From assembly GCF_000496755.2 (NCBI RefSeq), contig NZ_AYKS02000103.1:1-12933 (forward strand): a stretch of DNA of 12,933 nucleotides. The letters run 5' to 3'. Positions 5,716 through 12,933 of this stretch are shown here, piece after piece. The stretch is from Serratia sp. DD3 (GTDB taxonomy: Bacteria; Pseudomonadota; Gammaproteobacteria; Enterobacterales; Enterobacteriaceae). The notes under the pieces were generated by a model that did no database searches, was not told where the DNA came from, and saw only the letters and a program-made list of their open reading frames with translations. The stretch's first letter is position 1, and every line of letters begins with the position of its first letter. Both the position numbers and the translations under genes were made by a program.

Positions 5716-8700
5716 GTGAAAGGCATATTACAGGGGTTAAGAAATACCACGTTTCAGTTATGGTCTATTTTGTTTATTTTTCTATTTCTGGGGATTGCTG
5801 TTTGCTTGATACTCAGAAATGACCCCGCTCAATTGGGGGTTTCACCAGATTCCGTCTGGCAGGAGCGGCTATTCTTCTTATCTCTGGTCTTAACAGGGGG
5901 GTTGTTGCTATTTATTGTGCTCTTTTTCGTTTCGACCTATCTGTTCGGTAAGAAAGCCTATCGTAACGCGAAGTCTATCTCTGGTGGGAATAAGCCTGTC
6001 ACTGAGCATACCCGTTCAGAAATAGAGTCATCGGCCTTGATGAGTATCACCCAACTCAAAAACCACCTCGCCCGCCGTTATGGCCTGTTCTGGCGGCGTA
6101 AAGTGCGTCTGCTGCTGGTCACTGGGGATGAGAGCGAACTGGCACTGCTGGCGCCGGGCCTGAAAGAGAACCAGTGGCAGGAAGGCAGCCGCACGGTGCT
6201 GATTTACGGCGGCAGCCTGACCACCCAGGTTGATAGCGAAAAATACACCGCGCTGCGCAAATTGCGCCGGGGTCGCCCGCTGGATGGCATTATCCGGGTA
6301 CTGGGCCCGCAGCAGAATCTGACACCGCAAGTCAGTGACAACGACCTGCGCGGGCTGGAGAAAATCGGCGAACTGTTGCGTTACCAACCCCCGGTGTGGT
6401 TATGGCAACTGTGTGACAGCTCCTGGTCACAAGCCGGGCGTATCGAACAGACCGTGGGGGCCTCCTTCCCCTGGCGTGCCATGCCTGATGATGTTGCCCG
6501 TCAACTGAATAAACTGCTGCCGCAACTGCGCCAGCAGGGGGTAGAGCAGGTGCTGGAGTATCAGCAGCATGACTTTCTGTTGCGTCTGGGGCAGCAACTG
6601 CAAGCCGGTGGTATCGAGCGCTGGCAAGTTCAACTCACCCCCTGGCTGTTTGCCACGCAGCAACGAGTGCCGTTACGTGGCCTGATGTTCAGCCTGCCGC
6701 AGCCCAACAGTGCCGAGCGCGCAGGACTGGGCACGCCGAACGCCGTTCCCCATGCACTGACCCTGCCGGCCATCTGGCAAGGGGTGATTGACGAGTGTGG
6801 CAAGGTGCGTGGTCGCCGGGTGGGGATGGCCTGGGAGCGCACCCTGGTCTGGTCGCTGATGACCGTGATAGGGCTCTGGTGGGCGGGTTTGTTGCTGTCG
6901 TTTGTGCTTAACCGCCAGCAGATGATCACCATTGCCGAGAAAGCCCACACCCTGGTGGCGCAACCGGCGGTCTCTGATGAGCAGTTGACCGCATTGCACG
7001 ACCTGCGTAACGACGCCGGGCGGCTGCAGTACCGTGTTCAGCAAGGGACGCCGTGGTACTTGCGCTTCGGCCTGGACCACAATGCCTCGCTGCTGGCGGC
7101 GATGATGCCCTGGTACGGTGAAGCCAATAATCGCCTGATCCGTGACCCCGCCAGCCTGGCCCTTAAACAGCAACTGACCACCCTGGCCAACTCGGCCCCC
7201 AACACGCCAGAGCGTGCGGAGCTGGCCAAATCCGGTTATGACGCGTTGAAAGCCTGGTTGATGATGGCACGCCCCGATAAGGTGGATGCCAGCTTCTATG
7301 CCGATACCCTGAAAACGGTGCAACCCACCCGTCAGGGGCTCTCCCCCGGGTTATGGCAGAGCCTGGCACCGGATTTATGGGCATTTTATATTGCCGAGCT
7401 GCCGCGCCAGCCTGAGTGGAAAATCACCCCGGAGGCACCGCTGGTCAATCAGAGCCGCCAGGTATTGTTGCAACAGATTGGTCGGCGTAATGCCGAAGGG
7501 ACCCTGTATGAAAACATGCTTAAATCGGTACGTCGCAATTTTGCCGATGTGACGCTGGAGGACATGACCAGCGGTACCGATGCTCGCCGCCTGTTCAACA
7601 CTGATGAAGTGGTGCCGGGCATGTTTACCCGTCAGGCCTGGGAAGGGGGCATTCAACCGGCCATTGAAAAGGCCGCCAATTCCCGCCGCGATGAAATCGA
7701 CTGGGTGCTTAGCGACAGCGGTCATAACATCACGACGGATATTTCCCCCGAGGCGCTGAAAGCCCGCCTGACCCAACGTTATTTTGCCGATTTTGCCGGT
7801 AGCTGGCTCAGTTTCCTCAACAGCTTGCGCCTTAACCCCACCAATAATATTGCTGATGTCACCGACCAATTGACGCTGATGAGTGATGTCCGCCAATCAC
7901 CGATGATTGCGTTGATGAATACCCTGTCCTGGCAGGGGCAGACCGGGCAGCAGAGTGAAGGGTTGTCGGATTCCCTTATCAAGTCCGCCAAGGACCTGAT
8001 CAATAACAAGGAGAAACCCACCATCGATCAGAATGCCGCCGGGCCTCAGGGCCCACTGGATGACACCTTCGGCCCGTTGTTGACCCTGATGGGGAAAAAC
8101 AAGGCCGGTAACGTGATGTCTGCGGATAACAGCCTCAGCCTGCAGACTTACCTGACGCGCATCACCCGCGTGCGACTACGTTTGCAGCAGGTGGCCAGCA
8201 GTTCAGATCCGCAGGAGATGATGCAGACCCTGGCCCAAACGGTGTTTCAGGGGAAAAGTGTCGACCTCACCGACACCCAGCAATACGGCAGCCTGGTGGC
8301 CGCCAGCCTGGGGGAAGAGTGGAGCAGCTTTGGCCGCACCCTGTTTGTGCAACCGCTGGCCCAGGCATGGCAAACCGTGTTGCAACCCTCGGCCGCCAGC
8401 CTTAATGACCGCTGGAGCCGGGCGGTGGTGGCCAATTGGCATACCGCCTTTGATGGGCGTTATCCGTTTGCTGCCAGCAAGAGTGATGCCTCGCTGCCGA
8501 TGCTGGCAGAGTTTATCCGCAAGGACAGTGGCCGCCTTGAGCGCTTCCTCACCAGCGAACTGGGCGGGGTGCTGCATAAGGAAGGCAGTGTCTGGGTCGT
8601 GGACACGGCGCACAGCCAGGGGTTGACCTTTAACCCTGCGTTCCTTAAGTCTATCAACCAGTTAAGCCAGTTGTCCGATATTTTGTTTACTGATGGTAGC

Positions 8701-9177
8701 CAGGGGATCAGCTTTGAACTGCAGGCCCGCCCAGCAGCGCAGGTCACGGAAACCCAACTGACCATTGATGGGCAGAAACTGCACTACTTTAACCAGATGG
8801 CAGACTGGCAGAGCTTCCGCTGGCCGGGTGATACCTATAAACCGGGTACCATGCTCACCTGGAGCACCACCAATGCCGGGGCGCGGTTGTTTGGTGATTA
8901 CAGCGGCACCTGGGGCTTTATCCGCTGGTTGGAGCAAGGTAAACGCCAGCAACTGGATCACAGCCAGTGGATGATGAGCTTTACCACCCCAGACGGCCAG
9001 CCCCTGCAATGGGCACTGCGTTCACAACTGGGCAATGGCCCGCTGGCGTTGTTGCAGCTACGCAACTTTACCCTGCCGGATCAAATTTTCAGTGTCGACG
9101 CCGGGGTGGCGGAGAACGCCCTATCTGGAAACAGTAGCGGTAACAGTAATATTGCCCTGATGGAGGGGGAACAATAA
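5716..9177 (+). CDS. tssM: T6SS membrane-complex protein TssM (IcmF family)
   Basis: Codes for 1153 aa from GTG 5716, within the normal IcmF/TssM length. Membrane segments lie near residues 12-33, 51-75 and 376-399 (SLMTVIGLWWAGLLLSFVLN), the usual three-pass layout with a cytoplasmic domain between the second and third. A large periplasmic region follows, ending in the IcmF C-terminal part (LTIDGQKLHYFNQMADWQSF, FRWPGDT, GTWGFIRWLEQ). TssM joins TssL and the lipoprotein TssJ in the envelope-spanning channel. The place where an NTP-binding P-loop may sit reads VTGDESE (135-141) with no G-x-G-K-T/S, so ATP binding is probably lost, as in many TssM proteins. GC content jumps inside the gene near 6060. 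The stop overlaps the next ATG as TAATG. Confidence 0.96.
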   Translation: MKGILQGLRNTTFQLWSILFIFLFLGIAVCLILRNDPAQLGVSPDSVWQERLFFLSLVLTGGLLLFIVLFFVSTYLFGKKAYRNAKSISGGNKPVTEHTRSEIESSALMSITQLKNHLARRYGLFWRRKVRLLLVTGDESELALLAPGLKENQWQEGSRTVLIYGGSLTTQVDSEKYTALRKLRRGRPLDGIIRVLGPQQNLTPQVSDNDLRGLEKIGELLRYQPPVWLWQLCDSSWSQAGRIEQTVGASFPWRAMPDDVARQLNKLLPQLRQQGVEQVLEYQQHDFLLRLGQQLQAGGIERWQVQLTPWLFATQQRVPLRGLMFSLPQPNSAERAGLGTPNAVPHALTLPAIWQGVIDECGKVRGRRVGMAWERTLVWSLMTVIGLWWAGLLLSFVLNRQQMITIAEKAHTLVAQPAVSDEQLTALHDLRNDAGRLQYRVQQGTPWYLRFGLDHNASLLAAMMPWYGEANNRLIRDPASLALKQQLTTLANSAPNTPERAELAKSGYDALKAWLMMARPDKVDASFYADTLKTVQPTRQGLSPGLWQSLAPDLWAFYIAELPRQPEWKITPEAPLVNQSRQVLLQQIGRRNAEGTLYENMLKSVRRNFADVTLEDMTSGTDARRLFNTDEVVPGMFTRQAWEGGIQPAIEKAANSRRDEIDWVLSDSGHNITTDISPEALKARLTQRYFADFAGSWLSFLNSLRLNPTNNIADVTDQLTLMSDVRQSPMIALMNTLSWQGQTGQQSEGLSDSLIKSAKDLINNKEKPTIDQNAAGPQGPLDDTFGPLLTLMGKNKAGNVMSADNSLSLQTYLTRITRVRLRLQQVASSSDPQEMMQTLAQTVFQGKSVDLTDTQQYGSLVAASLGEEWSSFGRTLFVQPLAQAWQTVLQPSAASLNDRWSRAVVANWHTAFDGRYPFAASKSDASLPMLAEFIRKDSGRLERFLTSELGGVLHKEGSVWVVDTAHSQGLTFNPAFLKSINQLSQLSDILFTDGSQGISFELQARPAAQVTETQLTIDGQKLHYFNQMADWQSFRWPGDTYKPGTMLTWSTTNAGARLFGDYSGTWGFIRWLEQGKRQQLDHSQWMMSFTTPDGQPLQWALRSQLGNGPLALLQLRNFTLPDQIFSVDAGVAENALSGNSSGNSNIALMEGEQ

Positions 9178-9263
9178 TGGCCGACCTGCAAAGTTTAATG
9201 GCGTCCCTGCTCTCCGGGCTTATCAGCCCCGACCCAGTGCGTGCGGCGATATTGTGCGGTTAA
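9177..9263 (+). pseudogene. Short ORF in the tssA position, probable tssA 5' remnant
   Basis: An ATG overlapping the tssM stop (TAATG) opens 28 codons, MADLQSLMASLLSGLISPDP to VRAAILCG, ending at TAA 9261-9263. The coupled start is what a full-size gene would have. The beginning resembles the N-terminus of TssA/ImpA_N proteins (a helix, then a 'pIS-D-P-CG' motif). A +1 shift near 9238 would continue as ACGDIVRLTRYAETQ, putting CGD where the motif expects it. From memory, related clusters place tssA between tssM and tssF. I infer a deletion and frameshift of tssA; a genuine microprotein is the alternative. Confidence 0.45.
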
Positions 9264-9298
9264 CCCGTTACGCTGAAACTCAGAGAAATAGAACCCTT

Positions 9299-11053
9299 AT
9301 GGACGACTTAACCCTGCGTTATTACGACGCCGAAATGCGCTACCTGCTTGAAGCCGGTGAAGAATTTGCCCAGGCCCACCCGGACCGTGCGGCGATGCTG
9401 AATCTTGATAAAGCGGATGCGCGCGACCCTTACGTTGAACGCCTGTTTGAGGGCTTTGCCTTTCTGATGGGGCGGTTGCGTGAAAAGCTCGATGACGACC
9501 TGCCGGAACTCACCGAAGGGCTGGTCAGCCTGCTGTGGCCCCATTATTTACGCACCATACCTTCCCTGTCAGTGGTGGAGTTCACACCCGACTGGCAGGA
9601 AATGAAAGAGATGATGCGCATCACCAAAGGCTTTGAGGTGCTCTCCCGCCCGATTGGGGAGAAAAAGACCCGCTGCCGGTATACCACTACCCAGGAAATC
9701 AGCCTGCAGCCGTTAGCGCTGGAGCATGCCAGGCTGACCACCGACCCAGATGGTCGCTCGGTGGTCAACCTGCGCTTTAACTGCAGCAATCTGGCGGACT
9801 GGAGCCGTATCGACCTCAGTCGCATTCCGTTCTACTTCAATGCGGATGCACCGCTGGCGTGTGCCATGCACCAGGCCTTTACCCTCAATGTGGCGCGGCT
9901 ATGGCTGCGTTTGCCCGGCGAGATGGACCGCCGCCCGCTGGAGGGGCATTTCACCACCCTGGGGTTTGGTAACGAGGATAACCTGTGGCCAAAAGGCAAC
10001 AGCAGCTTCAGTGGTTATCAGTTGCTGCTGGAATATTTTACCTTCCGGGAAAAGTTTATGTTCACCGCCCTGCGTGGGCTGGAAAATGTCGCTTTCCCGG
10101 CGGAGTTGCCGTGGTTTGAAGTGGACGTGGTGCTGGCGGAGCGCTGGGAGCATGATTTCAGCTTTAACGAAAAGCACCTGCGGCTCAATTGTGTGCCGGT
10201 GATTAACCTGTTCCCGCTGGAATCCGACCCGCTGACTCTCGATTCGCTGCAGACCGAATACCTGCTGCGGCCGATGCGCGTGCAGGATGGGCATACCGAG
10301 ATTTACTCCGTGGATTCGGTGATGTCGTCGGGGGGCCATACCTATGTGCCGTTTTCCAGCTTCCGCCACAAAGGGGGCATGATGCGCCATGAGGCCCCGG
10401 AGTATTATTACCATACCCGCATGCGCCGTGGCCCCTCCGGGTTGTATAACACCTGGCTGATTCTCGGTGGTGAGGCCTTTGACCAGCATACGGTGCCAGC
10501 CGATGAGAGCCTGTCACTGACCCTGACCGGCACCAACGGCCAGTTGCCGCGCCGGGCGTTGCAAAGCACGGTGCTAGATACGGTGATGAAGACCACCTCC
10601 GCCAGTATCCGGGTGCGTAACCTGTGTGCGCCGACACTCCCGTGTTATCCCCCTGACCGTGACCGCTTTCACTGGCGGGTGTTAAGCCACCTGGGCAGCA
10701 ACTTTTTGTCGATGATGGACAATGCCGAAGTGTTGCGCGGTACGCTGGCCCTGTATGAGTGGACCCATAGCGAGATGAACCGCCGTCGCCTGGAAGCGAT
10801 TGTCGAGGTGCGGCACAGTGAAACCGAACGCTTTGAGCAGGGTTACCTGCTACGTGGCGTGCAGATAGAGGTGACGCTGGACAGCCAGGGGTTTGCCGGG
10901 CGGGGGGATATCAGCCTGTTTGGCGAGATGTTGAGCCGCTTCTTTGCCCTGTATACTGATATCTACCTGTTTAACCGCCTGATTATCATTCTGCAACCGA
11001 CCGGAGAACGACTGGAATGGGAAGAGAAACACAACCGCCGTATTCCCGGTTAA
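9299..11053 (+). CDS. tssF: T6SS baseplate subunit TssF
   Basis: Codes for 584 aa from ATG 9299. That start gives the typical MDDLTLRYYDAEMRYL opening; the frame also runs upstream to 9254 but without family character. Family signatures are YVERLFEGFAFLMGRLREKL, LVSLLWPHYLRTIPSLSVVE, PFYFNADAP, the PEYYYHTRMRRG region and the C-terminal FGEMLSRFFALYTDIYLFNR. TssF forms the baseplate wedge with TssG and TssE and binds the sheath-spike assembly on the cytoplasmic side of the membrane complex. The Shine-Dalgarno site is weak (AGAG at 9282-9285, 13 nt away), which fits a gene once coupled to an upstream neighbour that is now shortened. It overlaps tssG by 37 nt. GC-rich, like the rest of the core. 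Confidence 0.96.
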   Translation: MDDLTLRYYDAEMRYLLEAGEEFAQAHPDRAAMLNLDKADARDPYVERLFEGFAFLMGRLREKLDDDLPELTEGLVSLLWPHYLRTIPSLSVVEFTPDWQEMKEMMRITKGFEVLSRPIGEKKTRCRYTTTQEISLQPLALEHARLTTDPDGRSVVNLRFNCSNLADWSRIDLSRIPFYFNADAPLACAMHQAFTLNVARLWLRLPGEMDRRPLEGHFTTLGFGNEDNLWPKGNSSFSGYQLLLEYFTFREKFMFTALRGLENVAFPAELPWFEVDVVLAERWEHDFSFNEKHLRLNCVPVINLFPLESDPLTLDSLQTEYLLRPMRVQDGHTEIYSVDSVMSSGGHTYVPFSSFRHKGGMMRHEAPEYYYHTRMRRGPSGLYNTWLILGGEAFDQHTVPADESLSLTLTGTNGQLPRRALQSTVLDTVMKTTSASIRVRNLCAPTLPCYPPDRDRFHWRVLSHLGSNFLSMMDNAEVLRGTLALYEWTHSEMNRRRLEAIVEVRHSETERFEQGYLLRGVQIEVTLDSQGFAGRGDISLFGEMLSRFFALYTDIYLFNRLIIILQPTGERLEWEEKHNRRIPG

Positions 11054-12102
11054 CCCCCCGGCTGGAAGCCGAGCTGACGCGGATGAACTTTTACCGCTTC
11101 TGCCAGTTGCTGGAAAAGCAGTACCCGGCGCGGCCACCGTTAGGCAGCAGTAGCCACCCGACGGATGACCCGGTGCGCTTGACGCCCTGGCCGGGGATGG
11201 GCTTTCCCGCCAGTGAGTTCAAGTTGGTGGAATACAATGAAGAGGATGACGCCGCGCTGCCGGTGATACGCACCACCTTTATGGGGCTGTATGGGGTGGA
11301 CTCGCCCCTGCCCACCACCTACCTGGATGATATTGCCCAGCACCGGGAAGGGCACGAGGCGTTGCAAGGTTTTCTTGATATCTTCAGCCACCGTATTTTG
11401 ACCCAGTTCTACCGTATCTGGCGCAAATACTCCTACCCGGCCACCTTTGCGCCGGGGGGCACCGACAACATTTCGCAATCGCTGTTGGGGTTGGTGGGGC
11501 TGGGTATTCCGGGGACCGCCAACCATATTGCCACCCCGGTGTCGCGCTTTCTGGCGTTGCTCGGTGTGCTGCGCCAACCGGGCAAGACCGAAGAGGGGAT
11601 GCAGGCGCTGGTGCAACTGCTGGCCCCGGCCACCCGGGTGCGTGTTCACCCTTATTGCCTGCGGCCCATCGCCATCACCACCCCGTTGATGTTCACCGAC
11701 GAAGGGGGCTTTGTGCTGGATGGCAACACCCCGTTGGGGGATGAGGTGATGGATACCAGCAGCCAACTGCTGATTGAATTAAGTACCGACGACCAGGATG
11801 AAGCCCACGGCTGGATGCCCGATGGGCAGTTGTATCAGGACTTTCTGGTGATGCTGCGTGTCTATCTGGGCTGGCGCTTCAAGGCCAAAATACGCTTGAC
11901 GGTCAATACGCGCTTGCTCAGTGTACCGCCGTTGGGGGAAGCCCCCTTCTGGCTGGGGATGAGCGGCGTACTGGGGGTCGAAGGGGAGTGTGTCCCTGAC
12001 GATATCCCCACCACTTTCACCATGGAGCTGGGTGGTTACCAAGGTTTATGCCCGGCAATCGAGACAAAAGGAAACCAACGTGTTACGTACCCGTTTGACT
12101 AA
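11017..12102 (+). CDS. tssG: T6SS baseplate subunit TssG
   Basis: Codes for 361 aa from ATG 11017, with GGAG at 11003-11006. Family landmarks are FYRFCQLLEKQYP (25-37), GLYGVDSPLPTTY (90-102), DIFSHRILTQFYRIWRKY (121-138), SRFLALLGVLRQPGKTEEG in the middle and PPLGEAPFWLGMSGVLG near the end. TssG pairs with TssF in the baseplate wedge. The start lies inside the end of tssF (37-nt overlap) and the end overlaps tssJ by 23 nt, so translation of the three is probably coupled. The length is at or slightly above what I expect for the family. Confidence 0.95.
   Translation: MGRETQPPYSRLTPRLEAELTRMNFYRFCQLLEKQYPARPPLGSSSHPTDDPVRLTPWPGMGFPASEFKLVEYNEEDDAALPVIRTTFMGLYGVDSPLPTTYLDDIAQHREGHEALQGFLDIFSHRILTQFYRIWRKYSYPATFAPGGTDNISQSLLGLVGLGIPGTANHIATPVSRFLALLGVLRQPGKTEEGMQALVQLLAPATRVRVHPYCLRPIAITTPLMFTDEGGFVLDGNTPLGDEVMDTSSQLLIELSTDDQDEAHGWMPDGQLYQDFLVMLRVYLGWRFKAKIRLTVNTRLLSVPPLGEAPFWLGMSGVLGVEGECVPDDIPTTFTMELGGYQGLCPAIETKGNQRVTYPFD
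12067..12072 (+). promoter_or_regulatory. Ribosome binding site deciding the tssJ start
   Basis: AAAGGA stands 7 nt before GTG 12080, inside the end of tssG. It picks that GTG over a start at 11990, which would put 30 hydrophilic residues before the signal peptide. Confidence 0.7.
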
Positions 12103-12625
12103 ATCTGCAGGCTGGCTGCTGTTGCCGGTTCTGGTGGGCACGCTGTCAGGGTGTGGCCTGACCCAGAGTGTCAGTGATGGCACCAAATCCGCCGTATCGT
12201 CGATTTTTTATAAGAAGATAAAGGTGTTGCGCCTGGACTTCACGGCGCGTGAAGCACTCAATACCGATGCCCATGAAAATAACTCCCTGTCAGAGTCGGT
12301 GGTTATCCGGGTCTATCAGCTTAAAGACCGTAAAGCTTTCGATAAACTGGTTTACCAACAGTTATTGAAGGACGGGGAGACGCTGTTGGCGGCGGAGTTG
12401 ATTGCCAGCCGTGAGGTGGTGTTGAAGCCCGGGGGCGATGCCTCGCTGGATGCACCGATGGACCCCGATACCCAGTTTGTGGCGGTGGTGGGGATGTTCC
12501 GTCACCCGGATATGGCCAAAAACAACTGGAAGCTGGTGCTGCAGCGTGAAGAGCTCGACCCGGACAAGCCACGGGTGATTGAAGCGGGCAGTAACCACCT
12601 GACCCTGCTCCCGGTCAAGGAGTAA
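12080..12625 (+). CDS. tssJ: T6SS outer-membrane lipoprotein TssJ
   Basis: Codes for 181 aa from GTG 12080. A lipoprotein signal peptide is clear: a basic start (LRTRLTK), a hydrophobic stretch (GWLLLPVLVG), then a TLSGC lipobox with Cys25 as the lipidated residue and Gly at +2, consistent with outer-membrane sorting. The mature part has TssJ features: the strand VLRLDFTAREALN, ESVVIRVYQLKDRKAF, then FDKLVYQQLL, and a closing NHLTLLPVKE. TssJ anchors the TssL-TssM complex to the outer membrane by binding the TssM periplasmic end. It overlaps tssG by 23 nt and is followed closely by tssE. Confidence 0.95.
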   Translation: MLRTRLTKSAGWLLLPVLVGTLSGCGLTQSVSDGTKSAVSSIFYKKIKVLRLDFTAREALNTDAHENNSLSESVVIRVYQLKDRKAFDKLVYQQLLKDGETLLAAELIASREVVLKPGGDASLDAPMDPDTQFVAVVGMFRHPDMAKNNWKLVLQREELDPDKPRVIEAGSNHLTLLPVKE

Positions 12626-12628
12626 CCC

Positions 12629-12933
12629 ATGCCCCGTCCCTCATTATATGAAACCCTCTACGGCAACTTTGCCGGGGGGCTGGATTTACACCAAATCAGT
12701 GAAGAGAACCAGCTGATTATGTCGGTGCTGGACAATATGCAGCGTATACTCAACTGCCGTGCGGGGACCTTGTCGCATTTACCGGACTACGGTCTGCCGG
12801 ATATGAGCAAAATCCTGCAGGGGATGCCCGGTACGGCTCACCAGTTAATCACTACCCTGTCTGACGTGTTGCTGAAATATGAGCCGCGCCTGAAGAGGAT
12901 TGATGTGCTGATGCTGGAACAGAGCACCCCCGG
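12629..12933 (+). CDS. tssE: T6SS baseplate subunit TssE (gp25-like), cut by window end
   Basis: ATG 12629 follows tssJ by 3 nt and has a strong AAGGAG site (12617-12622) lying across the tssJ end. The window gives 101 codons plus two bases. The gp25-like core is clear: CRAGTLSHLPDYGLPD (43-58), with the G-x-x-x-H-x-P-x-Y-G-L-P-D pattern, then YEPRLKRIDV (84-93), the E-P-R-L motif typical of T4 gp25 and TssE. TssE sits in the baseplate and starts sheath assembly. Only the last part is missing, since family members are usually about 130-180 aa. Confidence 0.95.
   Translation, partial: MPRPSLYETLYGNFAGGLDLHQISEENQLIMSVLDNMQRILNCRAGTLSHLPDYGLPDMSKILQGMPGTAHQLITTLSDVLLKYEPRLKRIDVLMLEQSTP

Noticed and set aside
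6673..7323. Long open frames on the minus strand within tssM (also 7375-7896, 9899-10489 and 11140-11766).
   Set aside because: They lie opposite well-supported T6SS genes in GC-rich DNA, where antisense frames stay open by chance, and their peptides show no domain.
1..12933. CRISPR array, tRNA, rRNA or complete insertion sequence.
   Set aside because: No short evenly spaced repeats, cloverleaf genes, rRNA sequence or transposase reading frame was seen on either strand.

Overview
The window reads as the edge of a type VI secretion system (T6SS) locus in an enterobacterium. I favour a Yersinia/Serratia-type member of the Enterobacterales. The grounds are the core proteins, which look enterobacterial in sequence and order, and a short repeat whose ends resemble ERIC-type miniature elements. 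The genus is inferred and cannot be fixed from this sequence alone. All genes lie on the + strand.

Positions 1-3716 are an AT-rich accessory region of small multi-pass membrane proteins. A two-gene unit, an unnamed 224-aa membrane protein (here 'orfA') followed 1 nt later by a DUF6708-type protein, is tandemly duplicated. The window opens on the last 41 codons of one DUF6708 copy. Then come orfA1, an intact DUF6708 gene, and a second orfA (orfA2) whose frame breaks at a run of seven A. A few codons resembling a DUF6708 start follow, and then an unrelated 260-aa membrane protein. About 280-300 bp of DUF6708 3' end plus spacer, and 112 bp of the orfA 3' end, are almost identical between copies, while the orfA 5' halves have diverged. 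This mosaic layout is what an immunity or orphan cassette array beside a T6SS would look like, but the function is inference.

Positions 3717-3993 hold a roughly 163-bp ERIC/YPAL-like miniature element with an unusual GC-rich core, ending just before a solo PAAR spike-tip gene (3994-4260). The PAAR stop overlaps the start of an uncharacterised 405-aa membrane protein.

Positions 5716-12933 carry the structural T6SS genes in the order tssM, (tssA-like remnant), tssF, tssG, tssJ, tssE (cut by the window end). TssM and the lipoprotein TssJ belong to the envelope-spanning membrane complex; TssF, TssG and TssE belong to the baseplate; PAAR tips the VgrG spike. The genes overlap or nearly abut, so they look like one operon with translational coupling.

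Two features stand out. GC content jumps from about 44% to about 63% inside the tssM coding sequence near position 6060, suggesting a recombination joint within the gene. Between tssM and tssF, where related clusters carry tssA, only a 28-codon ORF with TssA-like N-terminal character remains.
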